A stretch of DNA of 64,000 nucleotides from Trema orientale (GCA_002914845.1 JXTC01000185.1:85621-149620); one strand, 5' to 3'. Positions 26,812 through 39,134 are shown, numbered from the stretch's first letter. Notes: generated from the sequence alone by a model not told the origin. Program-made: numbers and translations.

Positions 26812-27616
26812 CAGTGTCGATATTGAGGTTTTATTTTACAGATATTATCGAAGATATTATCGATGTCGAAGATATTCCGGAGAAATACCGAAATTTGTCT
26901 TAAAACTCAAAAATTTTCAAAGAAAACTCTAAAAAATGTTAAAATAAGTGATATTGCATAATTTATACAAGTTTTTATTTAAAAACAAAACCTATTTATA
27001 CTTTATAAGATAATAAAATATACGTATATAGTACAAAAACGATCGAATTTTATTTTATAGAACAATTTTAAAATCAGAATATATATCACACTATTTTATT
27101 TAATACATCTCATATAAATACCTTATAAATTACAACTAGTTCTAAATTACATTGAAAATAAATAAAAATCATTGATAATATAGAACAGTTCAAATACATT
27201 CAATACTAAAACGAGTTTCAATGAGGTTGAAAGTTATAAGAAAAATTCTCGTCTTGGTCCAAAATTTCTTTTAAAGATTATGAGAGTCATTTGTAGAGAT
27301 ATTAAAATAATAAATACAAGTAGTGTAAATATTCTCATTAAATACAAGTTATTCTAAAACTTTGCCCATAAACTATAGAGAGAGAACTATAATTTATTTT
27401 TGTATTCTTTACTACCATTTTTTATTAAAAAAAAAAGAATACTTGGAAAAAAATTCGATATTTTAAAATATCGATGACATTGTCGTGATAATATCCATAA
27501 ATATCTCAGTATTAGCTATTTTTTATCGATATTTTACAGATATCGGCATATCCTCGATATTGTTGACATTTTACGGATACACGAGAAAAAATATTTTTTC
27601 ACCTCATATCGATGTC
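26812..27616. mobile_element. Dispersed 'cgatat' repeat, copy 1 (non-autonomous DNA element candidate)
   Basis: The ends carry related inverted words (gtcgatattgaggt at the left; atcgatatgaggtg when the right end is reversed). Both terminal 100-bp parts are crowded with tatcgata/gatatt words. The middle (atttatacaagtttttattt and following) and right part are matched collinearly at 54,832-55,560. No long open frame. A Mutator-like long-TIR element is possible, but this is not established. Confidence 0.55.
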
Positions 27617-28263
27617 GAGACTACAAACGAATCAAAGCGAATGACTCAAATCAAAGACCCTTAACATCGATAATTTGAAAAGCAAACCAACTATAATACT
27701 TTGGACAAAATTCATCGATATAATATATATATACACCTCAAAAACATTTAATCTATTATCTATATTCAGATGAAAAAAACCCATTATCTACATTATCCCA
27801 AATATTTCAAAATTAATTCTTTTGGCAAAAAAATAAAAAGGAAAATAATGAGTTTAAGTTATTTATCTCTTTTAATTTAGACAACCAAAAATTTATCTCT
27901 TTTCTATGGATTGCCTCTTCCACACGGATATACGTCCTGTCATTTTTAATAAATTTCATTGACCTATTCGTTGCATATCTTTTCAAACTTTATATTCTTC
28001 ACTTCAACAAATAACCAATCATCACTTTACTTAGACTATGTCGCCAAAAAGAAGCCCATTATTTTACATATAACAAATTTTGAATGTGACATTAATTAAC
28101 TAGGTGAGGATTTAATTGAGGCATGTCTTGCCGGTTAAGTTGGGTTTGATTGTGTTCATTTTTGTTGAAAGGTTTGAGTGAAATATCGTAGCGTACAAAT
28201 ATTGATCACAAATATAACGCAGATCCTTAGAGAGTACCTTTTGTTTTTCCTCAGAATACCTAA

Positions 28264-28550
28264 GGCATTGTTTGGAACTTAGATTCTTGAAGGAAAAAAA
28301 TTCTGAGGAAAAAATTATGAGAAAAGTAAGCAAAAAATATTTTTCCAAAATTTTATAAAACTCTATTTTAAAACTTTTTTTTCTTAATCAATTTGTCAAA
28401 ATTTTATATATTAAAAAATGACATCAAATCTATTTCTATTTTTTCCTAAAAAATCTCTTTCTCAATTTTTATTTGAATCCAAACAAAGGAAAATTGAATC
28501 ATTTAGAATTTTTTTTCTCCCCTCAAAAAATTCAAGTTCCAAACAGAACA
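28264..28550. mobile_element. Tourist-like MITE, 287 bp, TAA target duplication
   Basis: Terminal inverted repeats: ggcattgtttggaactt at the left and, reversed, tgttctgtttggaactt at the right, extending imperfectly for about 28 bp. A TAA lies directly outside each end (28,261-28,263 and 28,551-28,553), as for PIF/Harbinger Tourist elements. The inside is AT-rich and non-coding. Confidence 0.7.
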
Positions 28551-28649
28551 TAAAATTGGTGTGTTTACCAAGGATAATGCTGGTTTTCTTTTTTTTTTTT
28601 TAGTACAAATGATGTAGTATCATTTTCAAGCATAATCACAAAATAATTT

Positions 28650-29125
28650 TTATTAGGAAATTATTATTATTTTCTATTGACTCATATATTTTATTTAATT
28701 ATATTGTGTCATATTATTTCATGTGGATCCTACCTAATAGTCTTATTAAGCTGGGTCAGGAATATCCATCTAGGTATGAATTAATAATGTAGATATCAGT
28801 TAGATGAACTAGTTAGGATTGATAGATACCCTAATTGAGTTGTATATAAAGTAAACTATTTTGGGTTATGGTCTATTCTCTCTCTACCTCCATCACAGTG
28901 AGAGAAATCTATTGAGCACACTTGAGTGATTTGGCTATGAAAGATCTCTAACCCTCATGTTCTCAATCATCTAACGTTTCTGTATTTGTGATCAAGTCCT
29001 CAAACTCTTTTCATAGATACAGATATTCCCAATAGCCTCATTTCTAATAGTTTGACATAAAAGACCCTAGGATTGTATTAGATTAATTTCAATCTATGTT
29101 TATGTCTAACAAGTGGTATCAGAGC
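28650..29125 (+). mobile_element. LTR with primer-binding site, LTR-retrotransposon fossil (copia-like guess)
   Basis: The stretch ends ...tctaaca at 29,111, followed by 'ag' and then tggtatcagagc (29,114-29,125), the binding site for initiator methionine tRNA used by many plant LTR elements. About 460 bp upstream is LTR-like, with CT-rich and TATA-like words (tatataaag near 28,850). A related LTR lies at 61,159-61,696. A leader-like segment follows, but no gag/pol and no partner LTR are seen, so it is an old, incomplete remnant. Start is approximate. Confidence 0.65.
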
Positions 29126-30719
29126 GAGAATCATGATTAAATTGTTATGAATGTTCATGCATGTCCTATAGTTTGAATATCTCTTCCTATTTATTTTCTA
29201 GGATTTAGATATCACATGTATGATTATGTTGAGCAAATTCTTGAATTCTATGATTATTGATGCGATTTGAGGATTAATTATAGGTTTTAGGTCATAAAGT
29301 AGGTGTTTTAGAGCTAAAAATCGTATCAGAATCGAATTGCCTGATCTTAAAATCGAATAATTGTGATTGCAACAAAACCAGTAAAGTTCCAAAGATTCAG
29401 CACCGCGGCGCCACATTGGTAATGCCATGGTGCCTAATCTCGTGTTTGAGGCTTAAAAAATTAAGCGGCCAGCGCCGCAGCGCTAGGAGTCACTGGCCCG
29501 TCCAGCTATATAGATTATATTTTGACCTAATTAAGGATTCTTGTCCAGTTTTTGGGAAGAATTGAATCATTTTCTACTTAATTTAAGGGGTTTCAACCTA
29601 AAGCTCGATCAATTAAGTTTAATTACCTCAACCTACCTTAAGAACGACCCACACTTTGTCCGTTGAAAATTTTATTTGGTTTAAAAGTTGACAAAAGTGT
29701 ATAAACTCAAGTGACATTTATTCGTGCTTTAGAAAACTTTGATTATTTGGGTAATATAGTTGTTTTCTTTGCACTATTTGTCTTATATTATGAAATAAAT
29801 GAGTTAAAATAATACATTGTCAAAGTAACCTCTATTTGTGTAGATTTTGTACCACCTGGTTTTTGATTTGTGTAGGTCTTAAATTCTATTTACTGGATAT
29901 TAAATTTGAAAAATTTTTCTTTGATTTAGATCTGTAATGCGGATATGTTGATTTTCTTTTCAGCGGACATAGATCTCTTTTGGTATTAAAATCATAGTCT
30001 CTACCCGCCAATAACATAGTCCAGTAGCAGATGAGGGTAATTATTTGCTGGTGGTCCTTGTTATCTTCTTCTCCTTGAGAATTATGGTAGTCCACAATTC
30101 TTGTTATTATTATGTTTGTGATCCATTTTTTGTCTCCTTTTTTGAGGAATGTGAAATTGTAATCCTCTGTGTTTGTAAAGTAATTGAAACTTTTTAGTTT
30201 TTATTAATATCATTCTCTTAAGAAGCCCATTTTTATGGGGGAAAAAAAAGTAATATAAGAGATTGAGAAGAATAGAAGTACATGGATTCAAGAAGGTAGC
30301 TGGGATTCTTCATAATGGGCTTCTTGGAAGAATTCGGTAGTGACTTCTTGGAGAGAATTGCATGATAGTAAGGGGAGGTCGCAGAAGCTATACTAAAAGA
30401 GACTAAAATAATGAATAAGGATACTCTTAAGTTTTCAGTTTTCCATTAAAAGAAGATGACATTTTTTCTAAGTAGTTTATAACTTGTCTTGTTTTTCAGT
30501 ATAACCCTTTGAATACAGTCGAACCTCAAAAATGATAATGCCTCAAAATTCAAAAATATATAATTTCTCATGATTTTTTCTTTTGGGATAATATAAGTTG
30601 TTATGATTAATTATATGTAAACTTTTTTTAGGTGGGATTTAGGATAATATGAGTTTTGAAGGTTATATTTATATGTGTATTTTGTTTGTTATTTATGTAT
30701 TTATTTTCCCCAAAACTAC
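29126..30719. other. Spacer, partly retroelement leader
   Basis: The first several hundred bases continue from the primer-binding site and include a GC-rich patch at about 29,400-29,510; they may be untranslated leader of the LTR element. Beyond that I see no gene. Confidence 0.4.
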
Positions 30720-30960
30720 TTTTTTTTTTGAAGTAAAAAGCTGTCTTTTATTAGAAATAGTCGTTTAATACAAACGAAGCAATAGAAACAGGCAGAGAAA
30801 CATCCCAGACTTTATCACTGGATAAAAAAAGTACCATACTAGCTAATTGATGGGCCACTTTGTTCTCTAATCGACGGACAAAATGATAAGAGCCACAATT
30901 AATAGTAGATAAAAGTGACTTAGCATCAAAGTAAACTAAAGCATTGGCCAAAAAAGGTAC
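30720..30960 (-). mobile_element. 3' end of a LINE (RNase H-like domain remnant)
   Basis: Reading leftwards, the protein includes FVRRLENKVAHQLA and then a W-containing tail ending VLNDYF before a stop. This matches the C-terminal RNase H-like (RVT_3) part of plant LINE ORF2 proteins, where 'NxVAHxLA' is the hallmark. After the stop comes a short 3' UTR with aataaaag and a poly-A tail (the T run at about 30,721). Strongly 5'-truncated, as usual for LINEs. Confidence 0.7.
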
Positions 30961-30967
30961 ATATTGG

Positions 30968-31093
30968 TACCATGGTCAAGACATTTCGATGGGATTGAAA
31001 AAATAAATTTGTACAAATCTAAATGTCATATACCATGGTCAAGACATTTCGATGGGATTGAAAAAATAAATTTGTACAAATCTAAATGTCATA
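30968..31093. repeat. Perfect 63-bp tandem duplication
   Basis: Two units (30,968-31,030 and 31,031-31,093) starting taccatggtcaagacattt are identical. The 63-bp length keeps frame, which is why a repeated 21-residue product appears in one frame, but there is no sign that it is translated. Perfect identity implies a recent event. Confidence 0.95.
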
Positions 31094-33058
31094 TACATCA
31101 CTTGATAATTCCAAACCAAAGATCTCGCTTCAAACCAAAGATCTTACTGCTTGACACAAGATTGAATTGCTCTGAAGTGTAGTCTTCTTTTTTTGAATTT
31201 GCCTACGAATGTCAACAGATTGTGAGATCCCAATACCTTTATTTTTAATAAAGTAAATATGGAATATAAATCCACTTTTACTCTTTAAGTGCTAGTTATT
31301 AATTTCAATTAAACTCATTCGAATCTTAATTACACCAGTTTATGTATTAATTTCATAATAATAAAAAATTAGTAATAGTCCATTCCATTAAAGATTTATT
31401 ATTGAATACTTAAATTAACTACGTATTAATAAAGCTAATTTATAAATAAATATGTGGATGTGTATCGTTATAATCAATAATTAGAGTTATGTAAAATTGC
31501 CGTTTGGCCCCTTTAATTATTTTATTCCTTAGTAGCTTATACACAGATAATTTGACTTTAAAATAAAATCATGATTTAACAAACTCTTTTATTAAATACT
31601 TAGCGCTAAAACTAATTATCCAAATACCTGTAGCTAAATGTAGTGATATTAACTCTTTTAAATACAAGAGTTACGTTTTTCATATTTATAAATATTCGTT
31701 CTCCATATCTATAAAAATTTATTACCAAAAGAATGAGAATAGATATTTATCTTATCTGTCGTACCCATTAATAGCTCAAATAATACATCTAATGAATATG
31801 AGTTCATTATTTATTTCAGAATTAAGATAGATATTCTTAAAAATACTTTTGCAAATATATATATATTTTATAATGGTAATTATGTAAAAACATATCTTAC
31901 TTGGTCTTGCTCAATACATCTAAAATATGCTAGGTTTTTCTAGTCAAAATCAACACTTTGTTGTTTTTAAACTTATGATCAATATCAATTGAAACAGAAA
32001 GAGCCTATATATAACCTTTATTCAAATAAAGTGCTCAACTTTCATCCTCCGGGTTGAGAACTAATTTAGATTATATGAAGAACTATATTTACCATACATA
32101 ACATCTATAAGTGAATAATTCTTTTATCAATTTTAAGTTTAAGATCAGTGGGATATTTTACTTTTAATCTAGATAGTCTTATATTATAGATAATGCATGA
32201 AATTTACTTAAAAAAATGCTTTTTATTCAACTTAATTAAAAGTTAATGTAACTAGAGGAAAACCAATTAATATTTTTAGAGTATAAATCCCAACAATCTT
32301 CTCCATTTTCTCCTCTTCAAACTTGTCTTTTGACTGAATTTTCCATCAAATTTGATTTCAACACTAGTTACCCATTTCTAAACCACTATTTTTGCACTAT
32401 TATTCCTCAAAAATACCGACAATAATATAGCAAAGATAAAATGTCAAAATTTGTCACAAGAAGAAGACACACGACAATGACGAAGAATAGGACTTTGTTG
32501 GTCAGAGATGGAGCAAGAAGAAGAGGATAACGAAGGAGGGACAATGCAGAATAAGGGTGGGTAAGAAGAAAGACTTATTAGATATTTTTGGTTAAAGGGG
32601 TATTATGATTTTTGAGAATAAGGTGGGGAAGAAGAAGACTTATTATATCTTTTTGGTTAAAGGGATATTATGATTTTTAGTATAAGAGTTTTTTTAAGTA
32701 ATTCTGTAAAAGGGAATGTGGCAACTAAGACTATTTTTTATAAAATTATTGAGAAGGTCTAGTTATCACCAAACATGCATTAATTGTTCCATTGTGTGCA
32801 AATCCCTCTCCTTCTTTTCTCTTCTCTTCTTTAATTTCATCACTTAATAAGCAACACATCGTATTAAAAAATAAATAAATAAAAAATTAGCCACACACCA
32901 AATAATAATAATACTTTACTAACTTTTTCCAAAAGTAATGATAATAATAATAATATTATTATCACAGGCTAAAATGTTTTTCTTTTTCCTAATCTGATCT
33001 CGTTTTCATTTAGAAATATTTTACTGAACATTCTTTTCATACGTATTTAATAACCTTA
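31094..33058. other. Intergenic, nothing coding recognised
   Basis: AT-rich sequence with no recognisable gene. A two-copy direct repeat of about 65 bp (gacttatta...ggttaaaggg...) is visible at 32,567-32,678. Confidence 0.5.
32567..32678. repeat. Imperfect two-copy tandem repeat, period about 65
   Basis: The block with words gacttatta, tttttggttaaaggg and tattatgattttt occurs twice with small differences. Confidence 0.7.
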
Positions 33059-33800
33059 TTGTTGGGGCTATTTCCACCAACTATCCACATATTCTTGCTA
33101 CTTCAAATTAACTCTGCGTTCAAACCAGAGCAAGAAGATGGAGGTGGCCACCTGCAAAACTCTCTGATGCTTAAGTTAGATATATTTTTACTGGAACGAA
33201 ATAGCAAAGAGAAGTTAACTATATCCCTTACCAGAATTGATGTGTGATATTTATACCCCTGGAATTAGGAACCTTGTAGCCCCTAATTCCAAGACCAATT
33301 ACTTCCTTCCATCATTATCTGCTCCAGAAATTACGGATTATGGATGCTGCAATCTCTTTTGAGTTGACATAACCTACTCTCTCCAATTTCTTTCAGTACA
33401 TATCCAGAAGAGACGAGACCATGGTTGTCCGTTATTCTGTTAAGGTGGTTCATCTAACACATGTGGTGACTATGATGCTGCATTAAATATTCTGTCTGAG
33501 TTCAAGGTTAAGCGTTACCTGTAAAGATAATTCAATGGAAGACCCTAAGGGCCTCTGATCTTTCAGACCACGAGGCGAGATTTGGGGTCAGCTGAACCTA
33601 CCCAGAGTCTGTCTGATACGAATCCGAGGTGGGGTCGGCTTTTATTTATGTGGGTTAACGGGCCCGTACTATGTCACGCGAAGCTCATGTGATATCTAAA
33701 TAGTGTTCTCGGGGCCTGTATTGAACTTGCCGTTCTCTGCCACCTGTCCAGCTATCTTCCAATCCCCGTGACATACATTATGGAAATGGGCCTCACATTT
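33059..33800. mobile_element. Possible solo LTR or LTR fragment
   Basis: The block is GC-richer than its surroundings and begins near tgttggggctatt. It contains a TATA-like 'gatatttataccc' followed by a compact inverted word pair (ggaattaggaa / ctaattcc), and promoter-like GC-rich DNA. This resembles a gypsy-type LTR in texture only. No partner copy, primer-binding site or target duplication was found. Confidence 0.3.
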
Positions 33801-33910
33801 ATATATAACGTCGTGCGATTATCTCAAAGTCCTCAAGAATCAAAGACACTTAAGATAAGTTTCTATCACTTGTCCAATGGCTTAATTAGCACATGAGAGC
33901 ATTTATATAT

Positions 33911-34597
33911 AGGGTGAGTTTTCAATGGGTATTTTTGTTTTTGCTCCATAGATGGATAAGTTTGACTAATTTGAAAATAAACCTATAATAACAAGTAATC
34001 TCATTAATTATATTAATTTTAAATTATTTTTTATTTATTTCATTTTTGAAAATTTAATTTAAAGTTTAAATTTTTAATTACTTTTAAATTAAAACTATAT
34101 ATAATTGTACATTCAATATTTCATAAAATTTCTTTTTTACTGTACGAAAGGTGAAATCCAAGGTAGCATAATTTTCATATTATGAACAAATTGTTTTCTT
34201 AAATAAAAATAAATAAATAAAACAACTACATTGAAAGAAAATTTGTTTGAAAAAAAAAAAATTATCTGTGAAACAACTTAAAATTTGTACATCTTTTGTT
34301 GTGTGTTTTTTTTTCAAGAAGTAAGATAGTTGAGAGTAATTTAGGATTATTAAGTATCTTTTACTAGTTTTATTTTCTTATTAAAAAAAAAGAAAATTAA
34401 AAAAATTGACCTACTCATTAAGTTATCAATCTTTTTTGTTTTAAATAACATTCTATATTTATATATATATTAATTATAATAATTTTTTTAAGTAAATCTT
34501 TGAATATTATTTTAGCCATTAGATTAAAATCCAATGGCCCAAATTAGAATACTCATGCATGGAGTAAAAACAAAAATCTCTATTGAAACATCACCCT
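33911..34597. mobile_element. Foldback/MITE element family AB, left arm copy (687 bp)
   Basis: It starts agggtgagttttcaatggg, ends attgaaacatcaccct, and is flanked by TA tracts. Its own ends are inverted repeats of about 40 bp (including tttttgtttttgctcca / tggagtaaaaacaaaaa). The whole element appears again, reversed, at 34,845-35,518: the left end here matches the reversed right end there, and internal segments such as the 'gacctactcattaagtt' region also match. Non-coding. Confidence 0.75.
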
Positions 34598-34612
34598 TAT
34601 ATATATATATAT

Positions 34613-34826
34613 GGAGGACTTCTCAATAGTTACAATTTTTTTGTGACCATGAATGGATACTAAAAAAAGTAGTGATATCATTAAATTTTTTTGATGGTAA
34701 TAAATAGCATTAAATTTTTTTGGCCAACCACCAAACTAACTACCACCGTAGGATATTAGATCTAACGGCTTAAACTATTATAACCATCCATGGGTAAATA
34801 TTGTTGTAACCATTTAAACCAAACCC
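34613..34826. mobile_element. MITE family M, copy 2 (214 bp)
   Basis: Nearly identical to and the same length as 25,455-25,668 (ggaggacttctcaatag ... ccaaaccc), again bounded by (TA)n on both sides. It occupies the spacer between the two inverted AB copies. Confidence 0.8.
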
Positions 34827-34844
34827 ATATATATATATATATAT

Positions 34845-35518
34845 GGGTGATGTTTCAATGGAGATTTTTGTTTTTACTCCATGGATGGGTACTCTAATTT
34901 GGGCCATTGGATTGTAATCTAATGGCTATAATAATATTAGTAGATTTATTAAAAATATTATTATAATTAATAAATATATAAATATAGAAAGTTATTTAAA
35001 ATAAAAAAGATGGGTAACCTGATGAATTGGTTAATTTATTTTATTTTACTTTATTTTATAAGAAATAAAATTAGTGAAAAATACTTAATAACCCTAAATT
35101 ACTCTTAACTATCTTATTCGTAGGAAAAAAAAAAAACAACAATAACAAAAGATGTACAAATTTTAAGCTATTTGACGCATAATTTTTTTTAAAACAAATT
35201 TTCTTTCAATGTAGTTGTTTTATTCATTTTTTATTATTTAAAAAAATAACTTATTCATAATATGAAAATTATCCTACCTTAGATTTTACCGATAAAAAAA
35301 AATTTATTAAATATTGAAGATACAATAATACATATAGTTTTAAATTAAAGGTAATTAAAAAATTAAACTTTAAATTAAATTTTCAAAAAAGAAATAAATA
35401 AAAAAAATTAGAAATTAATATATTGAATAAGATGACTTATTATTGTAGGTTTGTTTCCAAATTAGTCAAATTTACCCATCCATGGAGCAAAAACAAAAAT
35501 ACCCATTGAAAACTCACC
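34845..35518. mobile_element. Foldback/MITE element family AB, inverted right arm copy (674 bp)
   Basis: It starts gggtgatgtttcaatgg, ends cattgaaaactcacc, and is flanked by TA tracts. It is the reverse-oriented relative of 33,911-34,597, so the two form a long inverted repeat with a spacer of about 250 bp. Non-coding. Confidence 0.75.
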
Positions 35519-36282
35519 ATATATATATATATATATATATTTGATGCTTATGTATTTATTTCTATTTTAATTATATTAATTAGACTATAGCTTTGTTGAA
35601 AAAGAAATAAAACTCAGCCAATTGATCCTCTCCCTCTCTCTTTCTTTCTCGCGCTCTCTCTCTCTCTCTCATATGAAACAAAAGAACGTGAAATGAAAAG
35701 GAAACACCATTAAAAGAAGAAATTTGTCTTGGTTATAGAAAGCCATATAAGAGAAAGAAAGACTCCTTCCTCTCAAAATTATTGTGATGATAGTTATGTT
35801 ACTATCATCCTGAGGGATATACATTAGACTTTTTTCTTTAATTTATTGAAATGCACATGGATATATTCATAAAAATATAATATAGAGGAACTTAAGGTCG
35901 AAGGTGTGATGCCAAGGATCGATGACTTTCTATGCATCGTGATATTGATTTTGTAATTGGAGTGTATGCGGTCATTGACTTTTGACAAAGGGACCAGGTC
36001 AAACTATACCTAACCTGAATTAAGTTTATCTGAATTAAGTTTATTAATTCTCCAGGGAAAAAAAAAGTTTACTAATTAGCTATGAGCAGGGCTAACTTAA
36101 TATATACCCCAGCCTCAAAAAATATATCCCAAAGAGGCTATGTACACAAATTTCGTAGGTTTATTAATTTGATGTGTACTTCTGGCTTTTAGGGTTTGGC
36201 ATATTTGGCCTTTATGTCATTTGTAGGTTGATCAAGTCGAAAAAATCAAAAGTGATAGAGGCGGCGTTAGGAAGACGGCCGG

Positions 36283-36475
36283 CTATGTTCGACTGGGGTC
36301 GAAATTTTTCGACCACGGTCGAACGCCAATCGAAAATTTTGATCAGTGGCTTCGACCCCAGTCGAGTTGTTCGACTGGAGTCGAAATTTTCCAGCCACCA
36401 ATTGAAAAACGATCGAAACAACCGGGAGTAGCGGTCGGACAAGTTCGACCACGGTCAAAAATTTTCGACTCTAGT
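36283..36475. repeat. Cluster of short TCGAC...GTCGA palindromes
   Basis: At least six modules of the form ttcgac-(3-5 nt)-gtcgaa are packed here, e.g. ttcgactggggtcgaa, ttcgaccacggtcgaa and ttcgactctagtcgag. The block is far more GC- and CpG-rich than its neighbourhood. A related palindrome, tggtcgacca, is repeated at 50,262-50,350 inside an LTR. Function unknown. Confidence 0.7.
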
Positions 36476-36786
36476 CGAGCGGAGGCGCCGCCACCGGGGT
36501 TAGGATCGGGACCGATGGTGGTGGCTAAAGTAGTTTGAAGTTTGTTGAAGAAATAGGGTATCCAAGTAATTTTACATGTGTGACATGGCAATTGTAGTTA
36601 GTTTTGAAAACATTAATTAGTGAGTCATATTTTTCATCACAAAGATTTAGTAGACCCCCTAGGTATAAATTCCCCTTTTATTATTGTGTTCAGTATTTAC
36701 TAAAGTCGTTAAGAATCTTGAGAAGGTATTTTGTTTTCATTCCAATGTTTACCAAGTAAAATTGAACACGAAGCAAGATAAAGCTT

Positions 36787-37308
36787 GGGTATTCATTATC
36801 GAAAAAAACTTTGGGTTTTTTAATTTTAGTGAAGAAACTCTGGACTATCTGATTATATCCAATTAAAAAAAAAGGACCCTCATGTTTTTTTTATGGTAGC
36901 CTAAAAAATATTGAGTTTTTAGTTATATCAAATAAAACCCTTTGTATTATAAAATCTGATCAAATTATCTTACAAAATAAGTTCAATAATACATTTGTTC
37001 TTGGTATAGAGTGTCATGCACTATGTGAGAGGTTATTCTTATTGCCAAATATCCCAATTGGGATGAAAAAGATATTGTTTTATATCAAAAAAGTTGGCAT
37101 TTTTTAATTAAACAAAATAAAAAAAGTTAGAAATTATAAAATAGCTAATTGTGTTATATGTTCATGTACCGAATTTCGATCCATGGTTATTTGGTCCCAA
37201 TTTGACTCGATTTCAAAATCTTAATATTATATTTGATATAATCAAAAATCTAAGATTTTTATTACATAAATTAAAAAAACCCAAGATTTTTTTTTTCGAT
37301 AATAACCA
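36787..37308. mobile_element. Non-autonomous foldback element, family F, copy 2
   Basis: It has the clearest ends of the family: left gggtattcattatcgaaa and right, reversed, ggttattatcgaaaaaa, each followed by ttgggtttttt and aatttt. Subterminal inverted words (gttatatcaaataaaa / atttgatataatc) match those in the copies at 14,839 and 62,790. No open frame of note. Confidence 0.6.
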
Positions 37309-38325
37309 ATTATCAAAAAGAAAAGTTCTAACATTAGTTTGTAGTTAAGCGTTGTTTGTAAACGGAGAATTGTAGCTTAGAAAGAAGTCTTAGAATCAAA
37401 ACTTAATTCCAAACCCCTAGCAAAAATAAGTTACCTGGCCCTAACATTAAAACTCATTTTTTGATATTGCACAAAATGATTGTGTTAAGAACTCTATGAC
37501 AGAAACCATATGATAAGAAAATTTAGGTATTATTTTGTTTGGACAGATGGACATGGTAATGGAAAAGCCAAACACATGATTTTTCTTTTTCTATTCCATT
37601 ACCATATGTACCACCAAATATTAATAAATGAGTCATTATCATTTTGACCTTATTTTAAAGTTCGTGAAATATGGAACAAATTAAAACCACTTACAGAAAA
37701 TATTATTTTTTAAAAAACGAAAAATTAAAAATCCAAAATTGCCTCCGCATTCCTACAATTGACTACCAGTAAAAATTGATCCTCAAGCATTTGCATTTGA
37801 AAATAAATTCGATCTTGGTCGAATTCTTTCGATCACATTTGAAAAAATCATACGAAAAAAAATTATATATGAGGACAAAAAAACTAAAGTGATAACGACT
37901 CACTTCATCAGGCCCTGATTGTTCATGGAGGATGCGGATAAAGAAGCCTAGAGTTGCTATTGTTTAGAAAGAAAAAGATTTGGGATTTTTTTTATTAAGG
38001 TATTTATTTAAATTTAAATAGCTGACATAACACCTAGGCCCTTTTTTTTTTTTAATAAAATCCATGATAGATAGTCTTTTATCACCATGAGGCCATAAAT
38101 TGACTCACTAAGTGTAAGAACTTCTCAATTTTCCTCATCTCATTTTGCGGCCCAAAATAGAGAACTACAACACTACATTAGTTATTTAGTTTCATAGTAT
38201 AGCAATCGAAGTGAAAATACTCTCTCTTTAATATTTAATTTGAGAAAGAATTACGCCGATATTTTTTTAATCGATATCAGAAATGAAATTATTCTTTAAC
38301 TAAATTTGCGCTAATTATCAGGAGT

Positions 38326-39030
38326 TAGGGGTGAACAACGGGGGACTGGGCAGTTTTAGTGGTTTTATTTTCATGCAGTATTTAAAATCTTCAAACCGTA
38401 ATTGCCTAATTATATGGTGGATTAGCAGTTTTTTAGTTGGCAGTACAATGCGATTTTTGAGCAGTCATATTATTCAAAGACCTAAAATTAGATAATTATT
38501 ATTCTAAAAAATATTGTAATCCACATTATAACATAAACTAAATTTTATTAACATAGAATGTTAACAATACTAATTCATTAAATAACAAAAGTTTTTATAC
38601 CTATCAAGGCTTCCCAATCCATCTAAAATAATTTTTTAAAATAAAATTATAATACTAATTATTTATAACAAAGTTTCATAGTCATGTTACAATAAAGTCC
38701 TATAAATAATAGAGTTCGTATTTAAATTTTTACAATATATTCCATTAAATAGATAGAATTTCAAAAAAGTAAGTCCACAAAATTAAAACACCAAACAAAT
38801 TATAATTGCATAACATCAAAACTAGACTTTTTCATTAATGTATTTTGGTTTAGGTTGGAGGTACGATTTGAAACCATTCTAAAAAATTAAAACTGGAGCT
38901 GACTATTCATCTTAGTAGTTTCAAACTATACCGCTCATTTATTACGGTTTTCGTTTTAGGCAGTTTTTTGCTGGCGGTTTTATGCAAATTGGGCAGATTT
39001 TGAGCGAGTTAGTTTTTTTGTTCACCCCTA
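38326..39030. mobile_element. Non-autonomous hAT element, 705 bp
   Basis: Perfect 13-bp terminal inverted repeats: TAGGGGTGAACAA at the left, its reverse complement ending at 39,030. TAGGG(G/A)TG is the typical hAT (Ac-like) terminus. The 8-bp flanks tcaggagt and tcaagctt agree at 5 of 8 positions, compatible with an aged 8-bp target duplication. The interior is AT-rich, with gcagttttagtggtttt near the left end and reversed relatives near the right. No transposase. Confidence 0.75.
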
Positions 39031-39134
39031 TCAAGCTTGTTTCTAATATTCGGCAACTTGATCGAATCAAACCACTGCGATTTCTGAATTTTCTTTTTGA
39101 ATGACCTATTCTACCCGGTCAGTATATATAAATA

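Noticed and set aside
29114-29125. tRNA-Met-like 12-mer, also reversed at 53,726-53,737
   Set aside because: No cloverleaf around it; it is the primer-binding site next to an LTR.
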